This document shows positions 45,860 to 57,100 of a DNA stretch of 64,000 nt, piece by piece (the stretch's first letter is position 1; each line of letters opens with the position of its first letter). Origin of the DNA: Cryptococcus deneoformans JEC21 (lineage: Eukaryota; Basidiomycota; Tremellomycetes; Tremellales; Cryptococcaceae); the NCBI RefSeq assembly GCF_000091045.1, contig NC_006681.1, positions 90,001-154,000 on the forward strand, written 5' to 3'. The notes below the pieces were generated by a model. It did not search any database, was not told the origin of the DNA, and worked only from the letters and a program-made list of their open reading frames with translations. The position numbers and the translations under genes were made by a program.

Positions 45860-46783
45860 ATGCCCCGCCCAACCAGGTCCAACACTCGCCCAGTCTCACC
45901 AACACCATCCAGTCCTCTTCTTGCATCTTCATCAAACGGTGGGCAGAGAAGTGGTGGCCAAAGAGGTGTAAACCGCTTTGTACCGTATTCTATGGGGGAG
46001 TCTCACTCTGCGCAACCCGGACCCTCTCAAACCCATCTTGATGTCCCCTCCCATCCTCATCCAAGGAGGACTCGGAGTGACCAAGAGCTGATCGATGGAC
46101 TCTTGGCCGAATCCCAGGAATATCAACAATCCCAGAGAACAGGTATGATACATCTTCTGTTCCTTCCTATTCCCCTTGTTGTTGACTAGGTTGCTCATGC
46201 ATTGACTCCTGCCTCTTGCAGCTGATGTCCACGGTGTCGCCGCCGCCTCCTCCTTCCACAACAATGCCTCCTTCTCTCCTGCTCGAACTTCTCCCTCTTC
46301 ACCAGAGGTATCCCCCCCCCCTGGGGCTCTCCATTTTGACCCTGACATCTCCTACCCCATCTCAGATCCCAAATCCTCCAAGCCGCTTAGAGCGATAATG
46401 GGACTGGGGCATGGGGTGAATGACAATATTTGGAGGAAGATTCTAGTGAGTAGCAATTGATATTTCATTGGATAAGCTCCCAACGCTTTCCTTAGGAGGA
46501 TGTCCGCCGAAGCGCTGTTCGAGCCTTTGGTGATAAAGTGGGCATGGAGACATGGAAGGGCACAGACTATGAGGAGCATGTGCTCTTCATGGGTCTTGTG
46601 AGTGACATTCTTTTATATGTTTTGGATGGCCAGCTAACCTTGTTGAAGGTCGCCGACAAGCATGTCGACGTCTTTGGTGCTGCCCAGTGCAAAAGCAAGT
46701 GGCCTATACGGTCACTGGGCATGCAGTACCTCAAAAATAAGGCCCAAACTGCTAGGAAGAAGAGAAGCTTGTGCTCTTCCTAG
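45860..46783 (+). CDS. Second protein of the CACTA element, function unknown
   Basis: Four exons join from MPRPTRSNTRPVSPTPSSP: 45860-46142, about 46222-46450, about 46498-46597 and about 46650-46783, giving about 240 aa. The N-terminal half is Ser/Pro/Arg-rich (GGQRSGGQRGVNRFVPYS, RRTRSDQELIDGLLAESQEY). The C-terminal half looks folded: RAIMGLGHGVNDNIWRKIL, EDVRRSAVRAFGDKVGM, WKGTDYEEHVLFMGL, and a basic tail KNKAQTARKKRSLCSS. No catalytic motif is recognised. By position it corresponds to the accessory (TnpA-like) gene of plant CACTA elements, which binds the subterminal repeats; a DNA-binding role is inferred only from the basic tail and location. The third intron stays open when unspliced, so an alternative longer form is possible. 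Confidence 0.7.
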
Positions 46784-46903
46784 CGGATGTCTCGATTGTG
46801 TTTTTGTATATTGTACTTTAATGATTCTATTTTTTGTATTTTTACAATTCGATGCATGTAATTCGACCAACCAAACCAAGGGTTAGCTACAGGCTCATTT
46901 CAA

Positions 46904-47255
46904 GCTGCTAAAGGGATCAGAACAACCCATTTCTCAGATAAAAACAATACTGAAAATGGCTTAAAAGCAGCTGTTATACGGATGAAAAGAAGCTGCTAAA
47001 AGGATCAGAATAACCCAACTCATGGATAAAAATAATGCTGAAATTGGCTTAAAACAAGCTGCTAAAAGGGTCAGAATAACCCATCTCATGGGTAAAAATA
47101 ATGCTGAAAATGGGTTAAAACAAGCTGCTAAAAGGGTCAGAACAACCCATCGCATGGATAAAAATAAGGCTGAAAATGGCTTAAAACAAGCTGCAATAAG
47201 AATTAGAATAACCCATGTTTCCAATACAAATAATGCTGAAAATGGCTTATAATAA
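46904..47255 (+). repeat. 66-bp subterminal tandem repeats of the CACTA element
   Basis: Units begin GCTGCTAAAAGG at 46992, 47058 and 47124, and GCTGCAATAAG at 47190, a strict 66-bp period, with one more interrupted copy from 46904. Because 66 is divisible by three, the array reads as a false repetitive protein. Such arrays are the usual transposase-binding sites of CACTA elements. Confidence 0.9.
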
Positions 47256-47407
47256 TTCGGCAAATGGCTTATTTTAAAGCCCAAAAAATAAGCCCAGAAA
47301 AGTGCTCAATTAAGCCACATTGTGGCTTGTTTTGATCCTAAATGGTAAGCCGAAAAATCGATAAAAAGACGCAATTGTGGCTTATTTTAAGCCGAAACAG
47401 TTATGGC

Positions 47408-47437
47408 TTAAATTAAGCCGCCGCGGGTCCCATAGTG
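47408..47437 (-). repeat. CACTA right terminal inverted repeat
   Basis: Ends GGGTCCCATAGTG; inverted partner of 41304-41333. Confidence 0.93.
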
Positions 47438-47438
47438 C

Positions 47439-50400
47439 TTGGACACCACACCCGCCGCATTCGATGCATTCTTTCACCTTGTTATCAGTTACCAAGGCAT
47501 TCTTCATGACTTCGAGGACCCCCTCAGCGACGTGGACGTCAACCGCCGGCTATTGGACGGTGTCGATGCCTTGGTTACTCACCGCACCAAAGCTGCTCTC
47601 CGCGCACATGGCAAAACAGTGCTCTCCGCAACGTCGGCCGACCTGTATGAGATCATGATGGACGTCATCGATGACGCCATGCTTGAGGCACGTTTCCTTC
47701 AGGTGCCGACACGCCCCCGCCACCCACCAACCGTCGCCAACGTCATCGCTCCCGTCCCCGCGCCTCCACTCATTGCCAAACTCGCCCCCGCCCCCTCCAC
47801 CACCACGAAGGGCCACACTACGCAACAGCTCGACTGGCTCGACCCCGCCAAACGGCTCCCCCTCGGTGACGCCGGCCGATCCGCCCGCGCCTATCTTCAA
47901 AGCATCAACGCGTGTTTCTCATGCTGCGTTGTCGGCCATCACCGCCTTATTTGCCCAACCCGCCCCCCCTCCACCCCGCCCAACGCCTCCGCGTCCGTGC
48001 CGGTCGCTAACCTCGTCTCCCTTGCCGACGACGATGAGTCCGACCACCACGGCGTTTTCGCTGTCGACCCTGTCACAGACACTCTAGTACAGGATGCCTC
48101 GTCTGCGCTCGCTGGGTCAGTACCTCTCATCATGGTCAATTGCCGTTTCAAGGCTGACGGAGACACTGTCCCAGCACTCGTTGATTGCGGCGCTGGCATC
48201 AACGTCATTGACCGGGCGTACGCAGAGCAACAGGGATGGCAAGGACGGCCGATTATACCGGTGGGGACCAAAATGGCAGACAATCGGGCGGGTCCAGTCG
48301 TAGACCAGGAGTATGTAGTGGATGTAATCATTGGTGACACTACCTACAACGCTACCCCATTCTACGCCATGGCCCTTGGTCCACGATACCGCCTTATCCT
48401 CGGTTTACAGTTCTGTCGTCAACACCGCCTATTTGATGGGGCGGAGCGTTTAAATCACCTCCTCAATGCAGGGGGGTCATCCTATACATCGCTTGTGCAA
48501 CTACAACTCAACTCCATCACACCAGTCGAATCCCCGACCGTAAGCACTGAACGCCACTCCCACTCTGACGCCATCCTCCGTGAATTTGCCGACATCCTTC
48601 CAGCCAATATCTCTGACGTCTCCCACTACCCGCCCATTTGTTCGTCCACCTCCCAAGTCCGCCACCGAATAAACATTCTTCCTGATGCGATGCCTGTCGC
48701 TCGAGCTGGATTTCGAGTACCGTTAGCGTGGCGCGACACCCTTCGACAAGAAATCGAGAAACACTGTACCGCAGGCCGCCTCCGTCCATCCAGTTCCCCT
48801 TGGGCCGCCCCTGCTTTCCTCATTAAGAAAGAAAATGGCAAATTCCGGTTCCTCTGCGATTTTCGCGGCCTCAATAGTGTCACGGTTAAAGATCGCACCC
48901 CGGTTCCCAACATTGACGACATTCTCCAACGCGCCGCCCGTGGCAAGGTTTTCGCCAAACTCGACCTTACCGATGCATTTTTTCAGACGCTCATGCACGA
49001 GCCCGATATCGAGAAAACGGCAATTAGCACTCCCTGGGGTTTATACGAATGGGTTGTGATGCCGCAAGGCGCGTGCAACTGGCCGGCAACACAACAACGC
49101 CGCCTCAACGAGGCTTTACGTAACCTCATCAGTGTTTGTTGTGAAGCTTATGTCGATGATATCATCATTTGGGGTGCGACCGACTCTGACTTAGCGAAAA
49201 ATATTCGCGCGGTTCTCACGGCTTTACGTAACAGCGGGTTTGTTTGCTCGCCTAGCAAGTCGAAATTTTTCGTCGACTCAGTCTCCTTCCTGGGCCACGT
49301 AATCTCCCCCAATCACATTGGGCCAGATCCGAAGAAAGTCGAAGCACTACGCGCATGGCCATCTCCTGGTTGTGTGAAAGACCTCCGATCCTTTCTTGGC
49401 CTTCTCCAATATTTACGCAAATTCATCCCACACATCGCCACCAAGACGTCCGTTCTCACGGCTCTTCTCCCTCCGAACAAGACAGCAGAGAAAGCGTATG
49501 AATCCCGTAAACGTCAACTGGCTAAGGGCCTCCCAGCTGAGCGATTAGAATCACTGAGTTGGGTATGGAAGTGGACAACGTCGGCGCAAGACGCGTTTGA
49601 GGCGCTGAAGGAAATGGTGGCACGTATCACAGGTCTGTCCCCCCTTTCCCATGAAGCTATCCTCGCAGGTCAAACCAATCTCTACCTTTTCACCGACGCA
49701 AGCAACACCGGCCTCGGCGCCTGGTTGGGCACGGGTCTATCCCCCGACAACGCTCAACCTATCGCCTACGATTCCCGCTCTCTCACCGCCGCCGAACGAA
49801 ATTATCCGGTACACGAAAAAGAGTTATGCGCCATCATCCACGCCCTCAAAGAGTGGCGGCCTCTACTTCTCGGCGTCCCGGTGCACGTCATGACGGACCA
49901 TGCGACTCTCAAGTGGTTCTTTCAACAACCAAATCTGTCCGAACGTCAGAAGCGATGGCTACTAGTACTCGCCGATTACGACCTCCAGATTTCCCATATT
50001 CCAGGGGCCACTAATGTCATCGCCGACGCTTTCTCCTGGCTCCGAAACTCCGATGCCCACGTCAACGCCCTCACCATGATGGTTCTCTCACCAAACACAG
50101 CTTTCCTGGATGCAGTGGCTGAAGGGTATGGGCAGGACCCAGTAATGAGCATTTGGAGGGAAGTAGACCGCTGCCATCCGGGTGTCCGCACAGCCGAAGT
50201 CAACGGAGCACGGGGGGTCAGGACGGTGCTGACATACGAGGACCGGCTCTGCATTCCCGACGTACTCACCTTGCGAGAACAGTGCCTACAGGAATGTCAC
50301 GATGCGATGGGCCATTTCGGGGTGGAGAAAACACTTGAACTATTGCGTTGTAAGTACTTCTGGGATGGTATGGCTAGTGACGTAAAGGACTTTGTCAGCA

Positions 50401-51899
50401 CTTGCCCAGCCTGTCAGACATCCAAAGCTACCACCACTAAGCCTCCCGGACTACTACACTCATTACCAGTTCCTCCCGCCAAATTCTCCGACATAGGCAT
50501 AGATTTCGTGGGGCCACTACCGCAATCACACAGCTTCGACTATCTCATCGTCATTACCGATCGCCTCACCGGCTGGGTCGCTCTCATACCAACAGTCATG
50601 ACGCTCACGTCCTCCGCTTTTGCTCAACTCTACTACGACCACTGGGTTTCTAAATATGGGGTACCACAATCCATCGTCTCAGACCGCGATAAGTTATTCA
50701 CTGCTGCGTCATGGCGTCGGTTGAATTCACTCCTGGGCACTAAGCTAAAGATGTCCACAGCATACCACCCCCAGACCGATGGTATATCAGAACGATCAAA
50801 CAAGACAGTCATCCAGATCCTGCGAACCTGGACTGACGACCAAGGCCGAAATTGGGCAGCCAACCTACAGCGGGTCGCCTTCGCAATGAACAACACCATC
50901 CGACGCTCAACCCACCACACCCCCGCCGAGCTCGTTTTCGGGAAACGCCTGTCACTCACTCCGCCGCTTCTCCCCTCAACATCAGCTACGGACCAGTCCC
51001 TCGCCCAACCTACAGCCTCCGAATGGGATCTCGCTGCCCAACGCATGGCCCTCGAAGAGGGCATCGCTCGTGACGAACTGCTTCTCGCTAAGCATCGGCA
51101 AAGTGTTCAAGCCAACAAGCATCGTCGGCCGGACCCGGTCTACCGCCCGGGAGACAAAGTCTACTTGAACACAGCTGAGTTCCGTCACGAATATAAGACA
51201 GCCACTAACCGTTCTGCGAAGTTCATGCCCCGTTGGGAAGGCCCCTTCACCATCCTCAAGGCCTTTCCCGAGCAATCACTCTATGAATTGGATGTTCCCG
51301 TCACCTCAACACAGTCGACGCCTCGCCGCCATGTTTCGCGCCTCAAGCCATACCGGGAGTCCGAACAGTATCACCAGCACGCGGTTCCTCGCCTACTTGA
51401 CCACCCGGCTGTTTCCTCGCCACGCATCCTCCAAATCCTTGAAGACCGCACCCTCACCCCCAAGGGAAATCATCCAAAGGTCTATTGTAAGAGGCTAGCC
51501 TCCGACCCAGTGACCCACGGTCACCACTTTCCCCAGCTTCTAATTTCGAGCCACGTTTCAATTTGCTTCCGCTTCTTCCTCCAAGTTGCGCGCGTCAAAT
51601 TGCATCCGCGCTCCCTTTCCCAGGTCACGTGCTTTATTTTTCCCCTGTTTCTCCGAGCCGCGTCTCAATTTACTCCCGCTCCTTTCCTCCAAGTCGCGCG
51701 CGTCAAATTGCATCCGCACTCTCCCTCCCAGGTCACGTGCATCATTTTACTTCCGCTTTTTCTCTTCTTGCTTTCTCTTCCATTTCTCGTCCTAAGTCCG
51801 AGTTTCTTGTCCGATTTTTCATGCCACAAGCCCCGGTGTTTACCGGGCTTTGGTCGTGACTGGTTTCGAGAGCGAAGGCAAAGTGCATGGAAAGGTTGA
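47439..51899 (+). pseudogene. Family 1 Gag-Pol polyprotein, N-terminus missing
   Basis: One open frame of 1486 codons that carries in order: the end of Gag, a CCHC zinc knuckle (CFSCCVVGHHRLIC), protease (ALVDCGAGINVIDR, with Cys in place of the usual Ser/Thr after the catalytic Asp), reverse transcriptase (AKLDLTDAFFQTLM and YVDDIIIWG), RNase H (FTDASNTGLGAWLG, VHEKELCAI), integrase (HHCC finger HFGVEKTLELLR, CPACQ; catalytic Asp in IGIDFVGPLP, Asp in SIVSDRDKLF, Glu in HPQTDGISERSNK) and a GPY/F-like end (MPRWEGPFTIL). All catalytic residues are present. It is called a pseudogene only because its start and about 246 N-terminal codons are cut off. The frame runs about 410 bp into the 3' LTR. 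Order RT-RNaseH-IN marks Ty3/gypsy. Confidence 0.9.
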
Positions 51900-52196
51900 C
51901 ACACAAATTCCTTTATTCTTTTATCCTTGTTGTGTTCAACCTTTCCTTCTTCCGACTTTACAGTCACAAGTACCTTGCCTTCTCCTCTTGTTCCTATCAA
52001 TTCTTCATCTTGTCTCCTTTACTAGTCGCTGATAGGACATAATCAGCATATGCATTTGGGATCTTGTTTGCTTCTCTCCAGTCCGAAGTTAAGCCTCGAG
52101 CCCTGCCAGCCCTAAGAGCCCACCAGTTCTCTCCAAGCCTTGTCCCTCCGAGCTAGCCCCAACAGTACAGTGAAGGTCTATTGTCCGGACCTTACA
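51486..52196 (+). repeat. Family 1 LTR shared by copies A and B
   Basis: 711 bp from TGTAAGAGG to CCTTACA, with inverted ends TGTAAG/CTTACA. It serves as 3' LTR for copy A and 5' LTR for copy B. Its last 290 bp reappear inverted at 63708-64000. Confidence 0.85.
51545..51760 (+). repeat. 108-bp tandem duplication with CACGTG in the LTR
   Basis: Two copies starting CGAGCC (51547 and 51654) share CGCGCGTCAAATTGCATCCGC and CCCAGGTCACGTG. The CACGTG palindromes are at 51626-51631 and 51734-51739. Duplicated promoter elements in U3 are likely. Confidence 0.8.
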
Positions 52197-53647
52197 CTTT
52201 TTTTCAAACTCATTACCCAAATCAATTCACACCACACTCCACCACACCAACATACATCATGGCGTTTGATTCTCAGGGCCAACCCATCATTGCGTACGAC
52301 GAGGTGACTTCCCGTCCCATCATCGGGCATCACCCCACTGGCGTTCCCATCTTCGGCACATTCACGGACGACCACCTATCGTCCGCGGGCTCCGGAGAAA
52401 ATTTGGCTTCGCCCACAACTTCAAACGCGGTGCCTTCGGTGCCTGACCTACCCGACGAAAAGATGGTAAACTACGCAACCCCTGTACACGATACCACGGG
52501 TGCAATCTACCGAAAGACCCCGGGCCTCACCACTGCCTTTTCCGGCCCGGCCGTTCCTGAGATCGACGAGCTTAAATCTATTGTTGCCGGACTCCTTCGT
52601 TCCACCCAAGCGCTAGCCGATCAAGCCACCACAGGCCACGACCGTCACGTCCCCCCCTCCACACGCGGGTCCCGCCCGGACAAGATCTCCCCGCCGCGAC
52701 TTGGGACTCACTCCTCCGCCGACCCGTTCGCGCTCCAGCGACATCTCCTCGCCTTGGAGACCTATTTCCGTGACGCCCTCCTACACTGGAGCCCCGGCCC
52801 GGCTGAGCACGCGTGGAAGATTTCGGTGGCAAATACCTCGATCTCCCAATCGGGCGGCCGGTTCACCACGTGGCTCGAGCTCCATGGCAAACACGCCGAA
52901 ACTTGGGATGCATGGCAAGTCTCCCTTAAGTCTCACATTCTCGCCCGCGGCTGGGAGTCCAAACTCCGCCACCGATTCATGCAGCTTCGCTGCTTGGACA
53001 CCACACCCGCCGCGTTCGATGCATTCTTTCACCTTGTTATCAGTTACCAAGGCATTCTTCATGACTTCAAGGACCCCCTCAGCGACGTGGACGTCAACCG
53101 CCGACTATTGGACGGTGTCGATGCCTTGGTTACTCACCGCACCAAAGCTGCTCTCTGCGCACGTGGCAAAACGGTGCTCTCCGCAACGTCGGCCGACCTA
53201 TACGAGATCATGATGGACATTATCGATGACGCCATGCTTGAGGCGCGTTTCCTTCAGGTGCCGACACGCCCCCGCCACCCACCAACCGTCGCCAACGTCA
53301 TCGCTCCCGCCCTCGCACCTCCACTCATTGCCAAACTCGCCCCCGCCCCCTCCACCACCACGAAGGGCTACACCGCACAACAGCTCGACTGGCTCGACCC
53401 CGCCAAACGGCTCCCCCTCGGTGACGCCGGCCGATCTGCCCGCGCCTATCTTCAAAGCATCAACGCGTGTTTCTCATGCCGCGTTGTCGGCCATCACCGC
53501 CTTATCTGCCCAACCCGCCCCCCCTCCACCCCGCCCAACGCCTCCGCGTCCGTGCCGGTCGCTAACCTCGTCTCCCTTGCCGACGACGACGAGTCCGACC
53601 ACCACGGCGTTTTCGCTGTCGACCCTGTCACAGACACTCTAGTACAG
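52197..53647 (+). mobile_element. Ty3/gypsy family 1, copy B: 5' internal part, interrupted by family 2 element
   Basis: Leader and gag region directly after the shared LTR. It ends at CTAGTACAG, where the family 2 LTR begins. In copy A the same sequence continues into protease (about 48087). Confidence 0.88.
52259..53647 (+). pseudogene. Family 1 Gag, cut off by element insertion
   Basis: Opens at ATG 52259 (MAFDSQGQPIIAYDEVTSRP), 62 bp after the LTR. It has a Gag capsid-like region (LLALETYFRDALLHW, AWKISVANTSISQSGGRF, WDAWQVSLKSHIL) and the zinc knuckle CFSCRVVGHHRLIC. The frame is open to the junction and then runs into the inserted LTR, so protease and pol are lost. It supplies the N-terminus absent from copy A. 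Confidence 0.85.
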
Positions 53648-54131
53648 TGTAAGTGCAGAGCCCTTACCACCACTCGTTCTCACCATATGATAGGATTTAT
53701 CCCTATGCATTGGTCGATGTTGGTAGGTGAGATTTGATGCCGAAACGCGTCTTTCGGACTTCGCCGAAACGCGGCATCGAGCTCTGTCCGGCCTTATCCT
53801 ATGCATGATATTTATTCTCATGCATAGGACCGGCAAATTGCTTCCGAAACGCGGCAGCGGACTTCGCCGGATCTCTGCCCCTTTTTTCGATGGACTTCTG
53901 TTTGTTTCCTCATACATTCATATATATATATATATTGGTACATAGTTATAGTTCTCCTTTTACCTAGCAAACTTAATGCATATTCCCGTGCTAGTTTGCG
54001 TCCATTCAGACAACTATAACTATCTTACACCTCTATGAACGCTCTCCTCGAACGCTTTCTCGAACCTCATTTCCCCTTCGAACGCTCAACGAACCCTGTC
54101 CGAACGCAGTGAGGCACCCACAGTGCCTACA
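53648..54131 (+). repeat. Family 2 5' LTR
   Basis: 484 bp, TGTAAGTGCAGAG to GTGCCTACA. It contains several GCCGAAACGCG words, a TA microsatellite (about 53921-53936), and five GAACGC words near the end. The terminal GGCAC-CCACA-GTGCC is a small hairpin. Confidence 0.93.
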
Positions 54132-54171
54132 CTTTTTTTCAAACTAGCCTTTCCCACGAATCGCAATATCT

Positions 54172-57100
54172 ATGATGCCGCCGAAACCCACTAAAGGAGC
54201 AGTGGAGGACTCACCTTCCGAATCCCCTACTGCAGCGCTTTTGGAGTGCCTTGTTGGCCGTGCCCAGAAGCAGGACGACACACTCGCACTCCTTACCGAG
54301 TTACTGCTCAAACAACAAAAACAGTCAACGGTTAAAGATCGGTACAATCCTCGGGGTCTTCCTCTACCTAAGCCCTCAGACATTCCCCGTTTTCAAGGTC
54401 CCCTGGGGAATGCAGACAGCGTATTGACTCATCTTCGTCGACTACAACAACTACTTCGAACAAACGGCTTATTGACTCCTTCTGATGATGAGGAGCTGGA
54501 GGCGCGAAGGCGAATTACTGTAATTGAGTTGGCCAACAATTCGATAGACTGTGCTGGCTTAGTTGGTTGGGTCGAACATGAGGGCCGCCGTATGGAGGAG
54601 GATGGGAGGAGTACTTGGCAAGACTGGTCAGTTGCTTTCAAAGCTAAGGCCATGCCTTCACACTGGGAGTATCGGGAGTCTCGTACCTTATTCCGTCTCT
54701 CACTTCAAGAGATTTCTCCCGATGCGTGGCGAAAATTCGACGATGCTGTTATTCTTCATCGCAGCCATCTTCACGGTACCCACCACTATCCCCTCGACCA
54801 CGAAATTGCTCGCCTTTACCGTGCTGCTTGTCCCGAGCGCCTTTTTCTCCGCCTAGTGGATGAGCCCGGATTTCACACGAACGATTTGGATGGTCTACGT
54901 GTGTTGATGAGCAATCATATTGAACGAATCGCACATGAAGATGCAGCCTCTCAACACGTACCGCGCTCTATTAAGACTCCTGCTTCTTCCGCCTCTCGAT
55001 CCTCGGACTCTGCTCAACTTCCTCAGCCGGTCAATTACTATTATGATCCCGCCCACCCGCTCCCTTATTATCGTTCGCCAGCCGGTCGGTACATTCGTAA
55101 TGTATTCCGCCAAGAGAACCGTTGTTTCGACTGCCGCAAGATTGGTCACCAACACCCACAATGCCCCAGTCGTACGCACCATACTCAGCCTAAGGTGAAT
55201 CAGCTGGAGACCGAGTTAACTGCTGGGGATACCACTTCGGCGTACCTCGCTCTTGCGCAAACTATTCCGTCAGCCGCCGAACCTATTCAAGACTCTTCGT
55301 ACGCCCTTTTCCACCCTCTTCTTGCTATATCCGTTCCGATCCCGGCTGATGACCTCTGGCCAGCTCGTCTCATTAGGCTCCTAATCGACACAGGGGCGTC
55401 CACGACCTTCGTGGATCCAAAGCTGGCAGCGAGGCTGGGATGGTCGGTGAAGACAAGTGCCGTACGGATGAGAGTTAGGTTAGCTGGCGGAAAGGCGGGT
55501 CCCATAGTCACCGATACGGTTATCGGCTCGTTTTCTCTAGGCGACAGGATGTATCAAATAAACGGTGTGGTGATGGATTTGCACGGAATGTATGATGGTA
55601 TCTTAGGGCTTAACTTCCTTGCTCGGCACGGTTTATTGGCGGATACAACCTCCCTTGTTCACCTATTGGAGGCTGGAGGCGCGAACCTATCTGCGTTAGG
55701 ACTGCGAAAGGATGACGCGTCCCCTTCGGAGCTTGTCTCCGCTACTAGGCTACACCACACGGAGATCCACCCGGCAACTCCGCATGCGACCGCGGCCGCA
55801 GATTCTCACAGTCTGACAGACGTCCTGCGTCGTCTCCAGGCCGAGTTTCACGATGTCTTTTGTGATGACCTAGGCGATGTACGAAACTTCCCCACCATAT
55901 CAAAGACCAGATCGGGTATCCGTTTCGAAATTAATCTCAAACATGGTGCCACTCCCAAACACTCGGCGCCTTACCGCGTACCCGAAGCCCTGCTCCCTCG
56001 TTTCCGTGAGATGCTGTTAGAGCATCTGAATGCAGGTCGTCTTCGCTATTCCAGTTCCCCTTGGGCCTCCCCGGCGTTCCTCGTGTCCAAAGGTAATGGC
56101 AAATTCAGAATGGTCTGCGATTTCCGCGCTCTGAACAATGTCACGGTCCCCGACATGTACCCTATGGGGAATGTCCAGGATATCCTCCACCGTGCCGCCA
56201 GGAAGGGCAAGATTTTCGCAAAACTTGACTGTAAGGATGCCTTTTTCCAGACGCTAATGAAGGAGGAGGACATCCCGAAAACCGCTATCACCACTCCTCT
56301 CGGTCTCCTAGAGTGGGTGGTAATGCCTCAAGGGATCCGGAACGCGCCGGCCGCTCAACAGCGTCGCATTAATGAGGCGTTACAAGGTTTAACTGGGGAA
56401 TGTTGCGAGGCTTACGTGGACGATATCATCATCTGGGGGAAGGATGCGAAGGACCTGCATGATAATATTGTGAGTGTTCTTTCTGCCCTACGTCGAAGTG
56501 GTCTTCGCTGCTCGCGTGAGAAGTCAAAGCTGTTCCTCGACGAAGTAGCGTTCTTAGGCCACATCATTCGCCCCGGACAGATTCTGCCCGACCCCGCCAA
56601 AATCGCACGCGTCGAGCAGTTCCCCCTCCCGGTCAATTCTCACCAACTCCACTCGTTCCTTGGTCTCGTTAACTACCTTCGCGATTTCGTACCCAACCTG
56701 GCCGACCACACCGCCGTGCTTCACGCCACTCTTCCTCCGAATGCGGCGGCTGAGAAAGCTTACTACAAGGCTGTCAAGATGCATAAGGGACACCTCCCCG
56801 AGGGATGGACTGGTTGGAGATGGTCGTTCGGCCCTGCGGAGAAGGCGGCCTTTGAAGCGACTCGACGCGCGGTGAGTACTGTCCCCTGTCTTGCCGTTAT
56901 CGATTATGATGCTGTCAAAGCGGGAAAGCAGCAGGTTTTTCTATTCACCGACGCTTCCAACACAGGTACTGGCGCTTGGATTGGTGTCNGTACCTCTCGG
57001 GAGTCCGCCCAGCCCGTGGCCTACGATTCGCGCACTTTCAATAGTGCACAACGGAACTATCCGGTACACGACCGTGAGCTGCTGGCGATTATTAATGCCC

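Larger units (their letters stand above)
41304..47437. mobile_element. Complete CACTA/EnSpm (CMC) DNA transposon
   Basis: 6134 bp bounded by 30-bp terminal inverted repeats that start CACTATGGGACC and differ at one position. It encodes a Tnp2-type transposase (minus) and a second protein (plus), transcribed divergently from about 45.5 kb. It has AT-rich subterminal repeat arrays rich in GGCTTATTTTAAGCC-like words. All features match the CACTA superfamily. The left flank is unrelated host DNA and the right flank lies inside a gypsy Gag gene. The expected 2-3 bp target duplication is not seen (TCT against CTT). Confidence 0.9.
47438..52196 (+). mobile_element. Ty3/gypsy element family 1, copy A: 5'-truncated, with 3' LTR
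   Basis: Starts abruptly in the middle of gag at the CACTA border and runs through pol into an LTR at 51486-52196. The missing 5' part (LTR, leader and about 246 codons of gag) can be inferred from copy B at 52197-53647, whose 52997-53647 stretch is nearly identical to the start of copy A. Fungal Tcn-like element. Confidence 0.88.

Noticed and set aside
47022..47252. 76-residue repetitive open frame
   Set aside because: It is the 66-bp subterminal repeat of the CACTA element read in frame; the period equals 22 codons, so the frame stays open by chance.
53700..53945. Small plus-strand frame in the family 2 LTR, also at 59304
   Set aside because: The same LTR-internal frame appears in both LTRs, has low-complexity TA-encoded residues and no domain.
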